Shown here: piece after piece, positions 1-8,715 of the stretch
Layout of the letters: the number at the start of each line of letters is the position of its first letter
How positions within the stretch are numbered: position 1 is the stretch's first letter
DNA from: Frigoribacterium sp. PhB160
GTDB taxonomy: Bacteria > Actinomycetota > Actinomycetes > Actinomycetales > Microbacteriaceae
Assembly: GCF_003751785.1 (NCBI RefSeq)
Contig: NZ_RKIE01000003.1
Span: 434,001 to 498,000, forward strand
Reading direction: 5' to 3'
Length of the DNA: 64,000 nt
The notes under the pieces: model-generated
Databases searched by the model: none
The model's input: only the letters and a program-made list of their open reading frames with translations
Told to the model about the DNA's origin: nothing
Made by a program: the position numbers and the translations under genes

Positions 1-19
1 TCGTGGTCATGCTCCGACT

Positions 20-40
20 CTATCGACACTGTGTCGAGAG
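20..40. promoter_or_regulatory. Palindromic operator upstream of tetR
   Basis: The core TCGACACTGTGTCGA at 23-37 is a perfect 7+1+7 palindrome, and flanking bases extend it with one mismatch to 20-40. It lies about 50 bases before the chosen tetR start at 88. TetR regulators usually bind such dyads at their own promoter, so autoregulation is the likely role (inference). Confidence 0.6.
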
Positions 41-87
41 CATCAACAGCATGTCGAGAACACTCAGGAGAGCGGTACCATCGGGGG

Positions 88-816
88 ATGCCTGCCGATC
101 TCGACGCCGCCTCCGCGCCTCCTGCGGGTCCTGGCTCTGCTGCTGCTTCTGCTGCGGGTGCGGCGGCTGGTCCGGGTGCGAGCGCCGGGGCGCCGCGCGG
201 GCGACGGGCGGCGCGCGTGTCGGGCGACGAGCGGGAGTCGGCGATCCTCACCACCGCCGACCGGCTGCTCGGCGAGAAGGACTTCTCGGCCCTCACGATC
301 GACGACCTGGCCCGCGGCGCCGGCATCTCGAGGCCCACGTTCTACTTCTACTTCGCCTCGAAGCGAAGCGTGCTGCTGGCGCTCCTCGACCGGGTGGCGC
401 GCGAGGCGTCGCGGCGGTCGGCAGAGGTCTTCACCGGGCTCGAGGACGATCCGGCCGCGACCTGGCGACGCGTGATCGCGGCGTTCTTCGACACGTTCGC
501 GCAGCATCCGGGCGTCGTGTCGGCCGTCGTCGGCGCCCGCGGCACCGACCCGGAGCTGGTCGAGCAGTGGTCGCGGCTGCTGCAGGGCTGGATCGACGAG
601 ACCGCCGCCGCGATCGAGCGCGAACGGACGCGCGGCGCCGCCGTCGCCGGCCCCGACCCGCGCGTGCTCGCGACGAGCCTCAACCTGCTCAACGAGCGCG
701 TGATCATGGCCGCGCTGACCGAGCCGAGCCTGCCCGCGGCGGCGGTCGACCCCGTCGACACCCTGCTGCACGTCTGGCTGAGCAGCATCTACGGCGTCGC
801 CGGCCCCGCCCGCTGA
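88..816 (+). CDS. TetR/AcrR family transcriptional regulator (EthR-like)
   Basis: A 242-residue DNA-binding repressor. After about 40 residues of Ala/Gly/Pro-rich low-complexity sequence comes a TetR helix-turn-helix at about 48-95, ending in SRPTFYFYFASK, the conserved recognition-helix region. The rest is the helical ligand and dimer domain, with a C-terminal part resembling EthR-type regulators. I chose the ATG at 88 because the GTG at 31 would start inside the palindromic operator; AGGAG lies at 66-70, rather far upstream. Its target is not visible: no divergent neighbour lies within the window. Downstream it converges on the alkaline phosphatase gene. The family call is firm, the ligand unknown. 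Confidence 0.85.
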   Translation: MPADLDAASAPPAGPGSAAASAAGAAAGPGASAGAPRGRRAARVSGDERESAILTTADRLLGEKDFSALTIDDLARGAGISRPTFYFYFASKRSVLLALLDRVAREASRRSAEVFTGLEDDPAATWRRVIAAFFDTFAQHPGVVSAVVGARGTDPELVEQWSRLLQGWIDETAAAIERERTRGAAVAGPDPRVLATSLNLLNERVIMAALTEPSLPAAAVDPVDTLLHVWLSSIYGVAGPAR

Positions 817-840
817 CCCCGCGCGGTGCCCGCGTCGTCC

Positions 841-905
841 GCGCTGCACCGTCGGACCGGCGTTGCACCGTCGGGACGAGGGGTGCGACGCCGGGTCGGG
901 GGTGC
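841..905 (+). repeat. Intergenic repeat family C, copy 1
   Basis: Two tandem variants of GCACCGTCGGRNC are followed by GGGTGCGACGCCGGGTCGG. The same block recurs at 55459-55529, and a rearranged version at 56521-56630. All three sit directly after the stop codon of a plus-strand gene. Confidence 0.7.
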
Positions 906-953
906 GACGTGCACGGGGCGGCGCCCACCTCGGTGGTGCGCGTCGCGCTCTGG

Positions 954-1002
954 GCGTCGCGTCACGTTCTGGCGCGACGTGACGTCGAGAACGCGACGCG
1001 AC
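954..1002. repeat. Intergenic palindromic repeat family B, copy 1
   Basis: An imperfect inverted repeat: GCGTCGCGTCACGTTCTGG on the left pairs with AGAACGCGACGCGAC on the right. A close relative lies at 60961-61027. It sits between the convergent tetR and alkaline phosphatase genes. Confidence 0.65.
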
Positions 1003-1047
1003 CCGGGGGTGCGGCTCGGGCCACGGTGCCCGGCGGGGGGAGGACGG

Positions 1048-1083
1048 CAGGAGGCGCGGCGCCCGTGGGCACCGCGCCTCCTG
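1048..1083. terminator. Inverted GGAGGCGCGG pair, probable bidirectional terminator
   Basis: CAGGAGGCGCGG (1048-1059) and CCGCGCCTCCTG (1072-1083) form a perfect 12-bp stem, and the loop holds a further GCCC/GGGC pair. It lies between two convergent genes, 17 bases after the phosphatase stop. There is no T-tract, so termination is inferred from position and stem strength. Confidence 0.55.
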
Positions 1084-1099
1084 ATCCGCAGCCGGTCGG

Positions 1100-3055
1100 C
1101 TAGTGCTGCGCGCCCGAGTGGTCGAACGTGCCGGCCGCGCGGCGGCGGCGGGCGACGAGCACGGCTCCCGCAGCGACGAGCATCGCGGCGAGCAGCAGGG
1201 CGGGGAGGGCCTCCGACCCGGTGAAGGCGAGGGGGCCGCCGCCGGCCGTGCCGGCACCGGGCACGACGCCCGCGCCGTCGCTGCCGTCGCTGCCGTCGCC
1301 GTCGCCGCTGCCGGGCACCGGGCTGGCCGAGGCCGTCGGGGCGGGGGCGACCGCTCCGTCGGCGACCGTCACCGCGGCGTCCAGCACGACGCCCGACTGC
1401 ACGCCGGTCAGCGTGACCGTCGCGGAGCCGAGCTCGTCGGGCGCCGTGACCGAGAAGGTCGCGACGCCGTCGATCACGTCGACGGTGCCGAGGTCGACCG
1501 GGTCGCCCGCGGCCGGCGTGAGCACGCCCGAGACCTGGCGGTCGCCGGCGACGCCGCTGGCCGTCACGTCGAACGTCGCACCCGGCGCGACCTCGGCGGG
1601 CGCCGAGACGGTCGCGTCGGCGCTGAGGCCGTCGAGGTCACGGTCGAGCTGCAGCGCGTTCACGATCGTGAAGAAGTTGTCGGTCTGGTCGATCAGGCCG
1701 ACGACGTTCGCGGCGCCGGGGCCGTAGCCGGCGACGCGCAGCTGCGTGCCGGTGTGCTGCTGCGACCCGCCCTCGGCGGCCGTGCCGTAGGCGATCTTCA
1801 TGGTGGAGCCGTCGACCGTGGTCAGCGCCGTGCTGAGCGTCGCCGGCGGGGTGCTGTCGACGATCTGGCTGGTGTGCGCGTGGTCGGCGGTGACGATGAC
1901 CATCGTGTTCCCGTCGGCCTCGGCGAACTCGAGCGCGGCCTGCACGGCCTCGTCGAGGTCGAGCACCTCGCCGATCTGTCCGCACGCGTCGGCGCTGTGG
2001 TCGCGCTTGTCGATGGAGGCGCCCTCCACCTGCAGGAAGAAGCCGGCGTCGCCGTCGAGCAGGTCGATCGACTTCTCGGTCAGCGAGCGGAGGCTGAGGT
2101 CGGTCGAGAGGCGGGCGGGGTTCGGCTGGCAGGTCTGCGGGGCGAGGTCCGCGCCTCCCACGGTGGCGGTCGTCGCGGCGTAGCGCGTCGGGAAGTTGCC
2201 GTCGGTGAAGGTGCCGAGCACGGGAGCCGTCTGGTCGGCGGCGGTCACGGCGTCGAGCCCGGCGGCGTCGCGGACCACCTGGTAGCCGCGGTCGGCGGCC
2301 TGGTCGAAGAGGGCCGAGCCCTCGTACTGGCCGGCGCGGGCGGTCTGCGTGAACGAGGCCGCGCCTCCGCCGAGGGTCAGGTCGGCGCGCGTGCCGATGA
2401 TCTGCTCGCTGATCGAGCCGAGCCCGCCCTGGTCGAGCGCGTCGTCGCCGCACTGCTCGACGGTGTCGGGGCCGTAGCAGCTGCGCGCCGCGACGTGGGC
2501 GGCCTGCACCGCGGGGGTCGCGTCCTGGAGCTCGGCGGTCGAGACGTTGCCCGTCTTGAGGCCGTTCGCCTTCGCGATCTCGAGCAGCGTGTCCTGGGGG
2601 GTGCCCTCGACGTCGACCGAGATGGCGTTGTCGTAGGTCTTCGTGCCGGTGGCCCAGGCCGAGCCGGTCGCCGCGGAGTCGGGCACGTAGTCGGGCTTGC
2701 CGGCGTTCGGGCCGCTCTTGTTCAGCGAGTACGTCGTGTACTGGCCCGTCAGCGGGAGCGAGTCGATGCCGGGCAGCGTCCCGCCCGCGCCGTAGGCGTA
2801 GTTGCGGGCCGAGGTGATCTCGGAGTCGCCCATGCCGTCGCCGATCAGCAGGATCACGTTCTTCGCCGGGCCGGCCTGCACCGAGTCGAGGAGGGCCTGG
2901 GTGCTGTCGTCGATGCTGCGGGCGGCGCCGCCGTTCTGCGCGACGTCGGCAGGGGTCGCGGCCAGGGCCGCGGTGGGGACGAGGACGAGGGAGGCGGCGA
3001 TCGCCACCGCCCCCGTGGCGAGGGCCGCGCGGGGGCGGCGGGTGCGAGTGGTCAC
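1100..3055 (-). CDS. phoA: Secreted alkaline phosphatase with C-terminal sortase signal
   Basis: A 651-residue PhoA-family enzyme that would release phosphate from organic monoesters outside the cell. Residues 1-33 are a signal peptide (basic start, hydrophobic core, ALAA end). The catalytic domain shows [11 protein letters not shown] (metal Asp), [14 protein letters not shown] near 126-138 (nucleophile Ser) and TADHAHTSQ (metal Asp/His). An Ig-like beta domain follows, then a Pro/Ser/Gly stalk, the motif LAFTG, a membrane segment and an RRRR tail: a sorting signal of the LAXTG type used by class E sortases. It is therefore probably anchored to the wall. The GTG start at 3055 has AGGA about 7 bases upstream. 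PhoP/Pho-box control is plausible, but I saw no clear box. Confidence 0.9.
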   Translation of the reverse strand: MTTRTRRPRAALATGAVAIAASLVLVPTAALAATPADVAQNGGAARSIDDSTQALLDSVQAGPAKNVILLIGDGMGDSEITSARNYAYGAGGTLPGIDSLPLTGQYTTYSLNKSGPNAGKPDYVPDSAATGSAWATGTKTYDNAISVDVEGTPQDTLLEIAKANGLKTGNVSTAELQDATPAVQAAHVAARSCYGPDTVEQCGDDALDQGGLGSISEQIIGTRADLTLGGGAASFTQTARAGQYEGSALFDQAADRGYQVVRDAAGLDAVTAADQTAPVLGTFTDGNFPTRYAATTATVGGADLAPQTCQPNPARLSTDLSLRSLTEKSIDLLDGDAGFFLQVEGASIDKRDHSADACGQIGEVLDLDEAVQAALEFAEADGNTMVIVTADHAHTSQIVDSTPPATLSTALTTVDGSTMKIAYGTAAEGGSQQHTGTQLRVAGYGPGAANVVGLIDQTDNFFTIVNALQLDRDLDGLSADATVSAPAEVAPGATFDVTASGVAGDRQVSGVLTPAAGDPVDLGTVDVIDGVATFSVTAPDELGSATVTLTGVQSGVVLDAAVTVADGAVAPAPTASASPVPGSGDGDGSDGSDGAGVVPGAGTAGGGPLAFTGSEALPALLLAAMLVAAGAVLVARRRRAAGTFDHSGAQH

Positions 3056-3257
3056 GTGTGTTCCTGCTCCAGTGATCGACGGTGCGGGGAGGGTCCACCC
3101 CTGATCGGGGACCTCGCCAGTCGAACGGCCGGAGGTGGCCGCGGGGGGTCGCGGAGGTGTCGTCGCGGTGACCGGGCGGCGACGAGTTGCAGGGCGCGCA
3201 GCGACTCGAGCGGGGCCGGGCGCGGATGCGGGTGCGGGACCGGGGCCGGGTGCGGGC

Positions 3258-4730
3258 CTACTGCACCGCGGCCGTGAGGCGGGCGACGTTGTCGAGCACC
3301 TGGAGCCCGGCCGGGCGGGACAGCCACGCGTCGAGCTTGACCTCGCGCGACCTCGACCGGTAGTCGTCCTCGACCTCGCGCATGCGCGTGACGAAGTGCG
3401 AGCTGCGCACGAGCAGCGACACCTCGAAGTTGAGGCTGAACGAGCGCATGTCCATGTTGCTCGAGCCGACGACCGCGACGTCGTCGTCGACCGTGAAGTG
3501 CTTCGAGTGCAGCACGGTGGGCTTCTCGTAGAGGAAGATGCGCACCCCGGCGCGCAGCAGCGTCTCGTAGTACGAGCGCTGGGCGTGGTAGACGAGGAAC
3601 TGGTCGGCGACCTCGCACGCGAACAGCTGCACGTCGACGCCGCGCTCGGCGGCCGTCGTGATCGCGTAGAGCATCGAGTCGTCGGGCACGAAGTAGGGGC
3701 TCGCGATGATGAGGCGCTCCTGGGCGCCGTAGACCAGCGCGTTGAACAGGCGCAGGTTGTTCTCGCCGTCGAACCCCGGCCCGCTCGGCACGACCTGGCA
3801 GTCGATCGCGTCGGGGCCGGTCGCGCGGCGGACCTTCTCCGGGTCGCGGTCGATCACCGGCAGGTCGTCGGTCTCGCTGTACCAGTCGGTGAGGAACAGG
3901 GCGTTGAGGCCGATCGCGGCCGGCCCGTCGAGCCGCACCATGAGGTCTTTCCACTGCAGCCCGCGACGGATGTTGCCGCGCTTGTTGTAGCTCGGGTCGG
4001 TCATGTTCTGCGAGCCGGTGAAGGCGACGTCGCCGTCGACGACGACGATCTTGCGGTGGTTGCGCAGGTCGGGCCGGCGCCACATGCCCTTCGTGGGGTG
4101 GAACGGCAGCATCTCCTCGAAGGCGATGCCCGAGGCGCGCAGCCAGTCTCTCGTGACGCGGCCCTGCGGGTTGCGGATCGTCGCCCAGTGGTCGTAGAGC
4201 ACCCGCACGGTCACGCCGCGCTGGTGGGCGCGCGCCAGGGCGTCGAAGAACGGGAAGGTCGTCTCGTCGCGCGTGAGGATGTAGAACTCGACGTGGACGT
4301 ACTGCTCGGCCTCGTCGACGGCGGCCGTCATGGCCTCGATCGAGCTGCGGTAGTCCGGCAGCAGCCGTGCGGTGTTGCCCGGGCTGAGGGGCATCGCCCC
4401 CAGGGTGCGGTTCAGCTGGACGACGGTGCCGAACCAGGGCGGGTCGGTCTCGACCGTGGCGGACTTCGTGTCGAGGTCGGCCGTGCTGTCGAGGATGCGC
4501 TGGTTGATCTCGCGCTGCTTCTCACGACGGTCGCGCGGCAGCTTCGTCGAGCCGATCAGCCCGAACAGCAGGCTGCCGGGGATCGGCGCCACGAAGATCG
4601 TCATCAGCCACGCCATCGCCGAGCTCGGACGCCGGTTGCGCGGCACGGCGACGACCGCCACCACCCGGATCACGATGTCGACCACGAGCACGACCGTCGG
4701 GAGTGCCTTGAGCACGGAGCGCCATCTCAT
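3258..4730 (-). CDS. cls: Cardiolipin synthase (phospholipase D family)
   Basis: A 490-residue membrane enzyme that joins two phosphatidylglycerols into cardiolipin and glycerol. Two N-terminal membrane segments lie at about 8-28 and 38-60. Two phospholipase D HxKxxxxD motifs follow: HRKIVVVDG followed by FTGSQN near 225, and HSKHFTVDD followed by [10 protein letters not shown] near 406. Length and layout match bacterial ClsA. The ATG start at 4730 has GGGAGGA 8 bases upstream. It is divergent from the FBP-type gene across a 396-base gap and appears monocistronic. Confidence 0.93.
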   Translation of the reverse strand: MRWRSVLKALPTVVLVVDIVIRVVAVVAVPRNRRPSSAMAWLMTIFVAPIPGSLLFGLIGSTKLPRDRREKQREINQRILDSTADLDTKSATVETDPPWFGTVVQLNRTLGAMPLSPGNTARLLPDYRSSIEAMTAAVDEAEQYVHVEFYILTRDETTFPFFDALARAHQRGVTVRVLYDHWATIRNPQGRVTRDWLRASGIAFEEMLPFHPTKGMWRRPDLRNHRKIVVVDGDVAFTGSQNMTDPSYNKRGNIRRGLQWKDLMVRLDGPAAIGLNALFLTDWYSETDDLPVIDRDPEKVRRATGPDAIDCQVVPSGPGFDGENNLRLFNALVYGAQERLIIASPYFVPDDSMLYAITTAAERGVDVQLFACEVADQFLVYHAQRSYYETLLRAGVRIFLYEKPTVLHSKHFTVDDDVAVVGSSNMDMRSFSLNFEVSLLVRSSHFVTRMREVEDDYRSRSREVKLDAWLSRPAGLQVLDNVARLTAAVQ

Positions 4731-4864
4731 CTGCTGATCCTCCCAGGCGGCGCCGACCCGCGCCTCCCCGGTTCGCTGTGGATGTGCACGAGCGCGCTCG
4801 GCGGACAGCGGGGGAGGAGGCGCCGGACTCGAGTCCCTGTCTTGCGCGGTCGCCCGAGGGTGCC

Positions 4865-4870
4865 TAGCCT
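4865..4870 (+). promoter_or_regulatory. -10 element TAGCCT
   Basis: TAGCCT lies 6 bases before a GTG at 4877 that opens a 24-codon reading frame ending at 4951. The geometry matches the leaderless promoters elsewhere in the window. It may drive the FBP-type gene at 5127 through a ~250-nt leader. The 4731-5126 gap holds nothing else I can name. Confidence 0.45.
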
Positions 4871-4876
4871 CGACGC

Positions 4877-4951
4877 GTGATCATCTCCCGCAGCGCGACG
4901 CCCTCGGGGCGATCGGGGGTCGTCGGCGGTTCGTCCGCCGGCTCCAGGTAG
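4877..4951 (+). CDS. Possible leaderless leader peptide, 24 aa
   Basis: GTG at 4877 opens a 24-residue frame (MIISRSATPSGRSG...) that ends at TAG 4949-4951, exactly 6 bases after a TAGCCT hexamer. No family is recognisable, and there is no run of a single amino acid that would suggest attenuation. It could be chance, or a short upstream ORF of the FBP-type gene. Confidence 0.25.
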   Translation: MIISRSATPSGRSGVVGGSSAGSR

Positions 4952-5126
4952 ACGTCGACCTCGTCCGATCGACCTCCCTGACCACGACCACCCCTGCTGC
5001 TGCCCGATCGTCGCGCCGACGCACGTGCGCCCGACCGACCGCTCGCCCGTCCACGACGGGGGCGGTCGCGTCACCGCGTCCGCCGTCGCCGCGCCCCGTC
5101 GGCAGCCCCCACAGAACGGCATCGCC

Positions 5127-5618
5127 ATGATCACCCTGACCGACGAGACCCTCCGCGCCTCCTTCACGAACGCCACGCGACGCGAGGTCGCCGACCTGAC
5201 CCTGCCCGCCGGCTTCGACGACCTCGACTGGGCGTCGCTCGACCTCCTCGGCTGGCGCGACCCCAAGTACGCCCGTCGCGCCTACGTCGTCGTGCCGGTC
5301 GGCGACGAGGTCGTCGGCGTCGTGCTGCAGCAGGGCACCGCGGCACCGCGGTCACGCGCCCAGTGCACCTGGTGCCAGGACGTCACGTTGCCCAACGACG
5401 TCGCGTTCTTCTCGGCCCGCCGGTCGGGGGCCGCCGGTCGTGCGGGCGACACGGTCGGGACGCTCGTCTGCAGCGACTTCCAGTGCTCGGCCAACGTCCG
5501 CGTGGCGCCGCCCGTCGCCTACCTCGGCTTCGACGTCGAGGCGGCGAAGGCCTCCCGCGTCGAGGCCCTGCGCGAGCGGGCGGCGGGGTTCGTCGGGGCG
5601 GTGCAGAACGGCGTCTGA
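5127..5618 (+). CDS. FBP-domain protein with C-terminal treble-clef zinc finger
   Basis: A 163-residue protein resembling the actinobacterial FBP family, named after fibronectin-binding EfbC homologues and thought to act near the ribosome through a treble-clef zinc finger. An N-terminal helical part (TLRASFTNATRREV) precedes four cysteines in CTWC near 80 and CSDFQC near 115-121, which would hold one zinc. I chose the ATG at 5127 because the homologous part begins there; the frame is open further upstream, but that stretch is low in coding character. The gene stands alone, divergent from cls. The molecular role is not established. Confidence 0.75.
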   Translation: MITLTDETLRASFTNATRREVADLTLPAGFDDLDWASLDLLGWRDPKYARRAYVVVPVGDEVVGVVLQQGTAAPRSRAQCTWCQDVTLPNDVAFFSARRSGAAGRAGDTVGTLVCSDFQCSANVRVAPPVAYLGFDVEAAKASRVEALRERAAGFVGAVQNGV

Positions 5619-5715
5619 GCGACGGCCGGGGCGGCGGCGCGGGCGCGGGCGGCCGCCGGGGCGGTGGAGGCGGCGGGCCGAGACCGCAGCGGTCGGGCCG
5701 CAGCGGCCGGGTCGC

Positions 5716-6243
5716 CTAGCTGCTCGAGCTCGAGCCGGACCCCGTCGAGCCCGAGTCGTCGCCCTGGCCGGGCAGGCCGCCCTGCCCGCCGGGGAACCGC
5801 CCGTCGCTCGTCCCGGTGCCCGGCCCGCGCAGGCCGCCCATGACCGACCCCGCGGCGAACCCGCCGACGCCGCCCACGACGAGCCCGACGACGAGGGCGG
5901 CCACGCCGACGATGACCGGCAGCAGCCACAGCCGCCGACGGAACACCGAGACCCGGGGAGGCGCGCTGCCGGTCGCCGGCGCCCCGCCCGCCCCCGGGGC
6001 GCCCCCCTGCCAGGCGCCCGCCTGCCAGGCGCCCTGCCCGTCGCCCGAGGGTGCGGGTCCTCCGGCGCCGGGGCCGGCGGCCGGCCCGGGTGCGGGTGCG
6101 GGTGCGGGCGCGGGTGCGCTCCAGCCTGCGGCCGGGGCGTGCGTCGTCGTGGTGGCGGCAGTGCCGGTGGTGCCGGTGGTGCCCGGGCCGATGCCGGTGG
6201 CGTCGGTGCTCGGCGGCTGGGGGTCTCGGTGCTGGTCGGTCAT
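5716..6243 (-). CDS. Pro/Ala/Gly-rich single-pass membrane protein
   Basis: I do not recognise a family. The 175-residue protein has a long disordered N-terminal half with an alternating Ala-Pro tract (encoded by hexamer repeats near 6087-6117), a basic RRR, one membrane helix at about 108-132 and a Gly/Ser-rich tail ending in a serine run. The topology resembles small actinobacterial proteins with a cytoplasmic proline-rich arm. The ATG at 6243 has AGGA 6-7 bases upstream. It converges on the FBP gene and is divergent from the repeat protein at 6443. Confidence 0.6.
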   Translation of the reverse strand: MTDQHRDPQPPSTDATGIGPGTTGTTGTAATTTTHAPAAGWSAPAPAPAPAPGPAAGPGAGGPAPSGDGQGAWQAGAWQGGAPGAGGAPATGSAPPRVSVFRRRLWLLPVIVGVAALVVGLVVGGVGGFAAGSVMGGLRGPGTGTSDGRFPGGQGGLPGQGDDSGSTGSGSSSSS

Positions 6244-6442
6244 GGCTGGTCCTCGGGGTCGGGGCGGGCTGGTGTCGTGAGGACGTTAGGTCGTCGGCCT
6301 TGCCCGCACCTCGCGGGAGCTTCTCGATCCGCTGAGCGCCGATGTCCGCTGGCGGCACGGCTCCAGGTGACGCGCCTCCCCGCGGAGTACCGTCGGCCTC
6401 CGGCACCGGGCCCCGTCGCCCGGTCGACGAGAGGCTGACGAC

Positions 6443-7282
6443 ATGAGCGGTTCGGACGACAAGCGCGACTCCCTGCGATCGGCGGCGAAGCGCGCCCTCG
6501 ACGCGATCGACCGGAGCGGGGTCGTCTCCGACACCGACCGGGAGGCGCTGCGAGACCTCGCGGGACGCGCCGGCCAGGTCGTCCGCGACGCCGCAGCCCC
6601 GCCGCGCTCGGGCTCGGCGGGAGCCGACGTGCCCACGGCGACCGTGAGGCCGACCCCGAAGAAGGCGCCGGTGCCGAAGGCTCCCGCGCCGGAGTCGGCC
6701 TCGGCCGAGCAGCCCGAGGCCGCGAAGCGCCCGTCGTCCGGCGCGACCGCCTCGACCGGGACGGCGCCCTCGGGGCGCACCCCGGCAGGAGCCGGGTCGT
6801 CGACGGGAGCCGCGCCCGGTGCGGCGACGCGACCGTCTGCGGAGCGGGCGCCGGTCTTGGCCGAGCCGGTCCGCGCCTCCTCGTCGGGGTCGGGGTCGGG
6901 GTCGGGGTCAGGGTCGACGTCGTCGCGGGCCGACCGCGTGCGCGAGACCGTCGACCGGGTGCGCGACGCCGCCCACACCGGTCGGGACGCGGCCGAGCGG
7001 GCGCAGCAGTTCGTGCGGGACGCCACGGGCGAGGCCCGCGACCTCGCCGCGGCCGCCGAGCGCATGGTGCACGACGTCACGCGCGCGAGTCGCGACGTGG
7101 CCGAGACCGGGGCGGACGCCCTGCGCGACGTGGCCGACACCGGGGCCGAGGCCCTGCGTGAGACGACGGGTCGCCTCGAACGGCTCGTCAAGCGTCAGGA
7201 GCGCCTCGTGCTCGCGGTCGGCGGCAGCGTCACGGTCGCCCTCCTCGCCGTTGCCGTCGCGGTCGGGCGCCGACGCGGCTGA
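6443..7282 (+). CDS. Helical-repeat membrane-anchored protein of unknown function
   Basis: 279 residues, no recognised family. The first third is charged, the middle is Pro/Ala/Gly-rich with a Ser-Gly alternating tract (hexamer repeats near 6884-6920). Residues ~160-250 are an amphipathic helical array with recurring RDxAxTGxDALRD-like units, similar in style to apolipophorin or LEA-type 11-mer repeats. A membrane segment at about 257-275 followed by RRRG closes the protein. The likely form is a long helical rod held at the membrane at its C-terminus. Function unknown; stress protection is only a guess. Confidence 0.6.
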   Translation: MSGSDDKRDSLRSAAKRALDAIDRSGVVSDTDREALRDLAGRAGQVVRDAAAPPRSGSAGADVPTATVRPTPKKAPVPKAPAPESASAEQPEAAKRPSSGATASTGTAPSGRTPAGAGSSTGAAPGAATRPSAERAPVLAEPVRASSSGSGSGSGSGSTSSRADRVRETVDRVRDAAHTGRDAAERAQQFVRDATGEARDLAAAAERMVHDVTRASRDVAETGADALRDVADTGAEALRETTGRLERLVKRQERLVLAVGGSVTVALLAVAVAVGRRRG

Positions 7283-7312
7283 TCCGCCTCAGCCGACCTG
7301 AGCCCGCTGCCC

Positions 7313-7915
7313 TCAGCCGCGGAGCGCCAGCGCCTCGCTGCGCCACCGTGCCCAGGTCGCCCAGGGGTCGGGTTGCCCGGCCGCCACCGCCCGCACGTGC
7401 TCGAGCAGCTCGGCGTCGGCGGTGAACCACTCGCTGCGGCCCTGCCGCTGGGCGGCGAACTGCTCGTGCCGGGCGTGCTCGACGTGGCGGTCGCCTCGCT
7501 CGAACGCCAGCAGCTGCTCGTGCCGGATCGCCGCGAGCCGCTGCCGGGGGTTGGCCGAGGTGCCGATCTTGATGCGCTCGGCGAAGCGCAGGTAGTACAC
7601 GACGTCGACCCGGGGAGGCGCGAGGTCGCCCTCGGGGACCTCGCCGTGCCGCCACTCGCACACCGCGCAGAGCCAGCCCGACGGCCACCGCACGCCGAGC
7701 CTCGAGCCGCACGCCAGGCACGGCGAGGGCAGCACGTCCTCCGTGCCGACGCCGTGCTCGCCCGCCGCCCAGTCGGCGGCGAGCCCGAGGTGCTCCGTGC
7801 AGAGGGGGACCGGCGTGCCCTCCGCCACCGGCTCGGCGCAGGGCGAGGGCCTGCCGCCGGCGTCGAGTCCGCCCGCACAGGCTCGTCGCGCGTCGACGTC
7901 GGTCTCGTGGTCCAT
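7313..7915 (-). CDS. GIY-YIG domain protein with zinc-finger N-terminus
   Basis: A 200-residue protein. Residues ~105-180 fit the GIY-YIG nuclease fold of the T5orf172/MUG113 type: VVYYLRF, then IKIGTS, NPRQRL and a later Glu/His segment. The N-terminal half carries paired cysteines (CLACG near 67, CAVC near 82) and an earlier Cys/His set, probably one or two zinc knuckles. Homologues are usually annotated as hypothetical GIY-YIG proteins; a DNA-cutting or DNA-binding role is inferred from the fold. It is monocistronic and tail-to-tail with the repeat protein. Confidence 0.7.
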   Translation of the reverse strand: MDHETDVDARRACAGGLDAGGRPSPCAEPVAEGTPVPLCTEHLGLAADWAAGEHGVGTEDVLPSPCLACGSRLGVRWPSGWLCAVCEWRHGEVPEGDLAPPRVDVVYYLRFAERIKIGTSANPRQRLAAIRHEQLLAFERGDRHVEHARHEQFAAQRQGRSEWFTADAELLEHVRAVAAGQPDPWATWARWRSEALALRG

Positions 7916-7966
7916 GCCTGGACGGTAGGGGCGGCCACCGACATCGGCGACGCGACCCGCGCCTCC

Positions 7967-8590
7967 TCAGCCGAGCAGTCGGGCCACCGCCGCGCGCACG
8001 ATCTCGCGCTGCGCGTCGAGGTCGGTCGTCGCCCCGGGCGCCGCCGCGCCGGCGCCGGCACCGGCGGCCCCGGCACCCGCGCCCCCGGCCCGCGCCCCGC
8101 CGGGCAGCTGCGACCACGCCGTCGCGATCGACAGCACGAGCACGAACACGTCGTCGACCGGCCACGGAGCCGACCCGACCCCGAGCCGGGCGAGCTGCCC
8201 GGTGGAGGCGTCGCGCACCTCCGCGAGGACCGCGAACGAGTCCTCCCAGTCGTGGGCGTCCTCGAGCCGGGCCCAGCTCAGCAGACGCTGGTTCTCGGGG
8301 TTCTCGGCGAGGTGGTCGAAGATCGCGACGGCGAAGTCGGCGGCGCTGGCGACCGGAGAGCCGGCGCGCCCGGCGCGCTCGGCCGCCTCGCCGAGCGCCG
8401 CGAAGGAGTGGTTGAGCACCGTGGTGAAGAGCGACTCCTTGTCGCCGAAGTTGGCGTAGAGGCGCTCCTTGCTGCAGCCCGCCGCGGCGGCGATGCGGTC
8501 GACCCGGGCACCCGCGAGGCCCCGGGCGGAGAACTCGTCGGTCGCCGCCCCGAGGATGCGTCGACGGGTCTCGTCGGGGTCGTAGGCCAT
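7967..8590 (-). CDS. TetR family repressor of the adjacent MFS exporter
   Basis: 207 residues. The N-terminal helix-turn-helix (RRRILGAATDEFSARG, then AAAAGCSKERLYANFGDKESL) is classical TetR. The helical ligand domain includes a Gly/Ala-rich low-complexity insert around 165-195. It is divergent from the MFS gene, with a shared operator region between two face-to-face -10 elements, so it most likely represses both genes until an exported compound binds. The transcript looks leaderless: TAGATT lies 6 bases before the ATG. Confidence 0.88.
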   Translation of the reverse strand: MAYDPDETRRRILGAATDEFSARGLAGARVDRIAAAAGCSKERLYANFGDKESLFTTVLNHSFAALGEAAERAGRAGSPVASAADFAVAIFDHLAENPENQRLLSWARLEDAHDWEDSFAVLAEVRDASTGQLARLGVGSAPWPVDDVFVLVLSIATAWSQLPGGARAGGAGAGAAGAGAGAAAPGATTDLDAQREIVRAAVARLLG

Positions 8591-8596
8591 GCGAGG

Positions 8597-8602
8597 AATC
8601 TA
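8597..8602 (-). promoter_or_regulatory. Leaderless -10 of tetR
   Basis: On the minus strand TAGATT ends 6 bases before the ATG of the tetR gene at 8590. Confidence 0.6.
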
Positions 8603-8634
8603 CCTGCTCGCTTTCCAACCAACCAGTAGGTAGG
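8600..8634. promoter_or_regulatory. Shared tetR/MFS operator region
   Basis: CTACCT at 8600-8605 and its inverse AGGTAG at 8629-8634 flank a CCAACCAACC tract. The block spans the region between the divergent -10 elements, TAGATT (minus) and TAGGAT (plus, 8631-8636), so a bound TetR dimer would cover both promoters. The operator role is inferred. Confidence 0.55.
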
Positions 8635-8715
8635 ATGTTCCGGTCCCCGTGTCGCACCCCGCGCCTCCGCGCGTCCCGACGCGACTCGGCAGGACCCGCT
8701 CGACCCAGGAGAACC

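Noticed and set aside
1103-3277. A 724-codon plus-strand frame opposite the alkaline phosphatase
   Set aside because: Composition is that of a shadow (Arg, Gly, Val), and no domain is visible; the minus strand carries the catalytic motifs.
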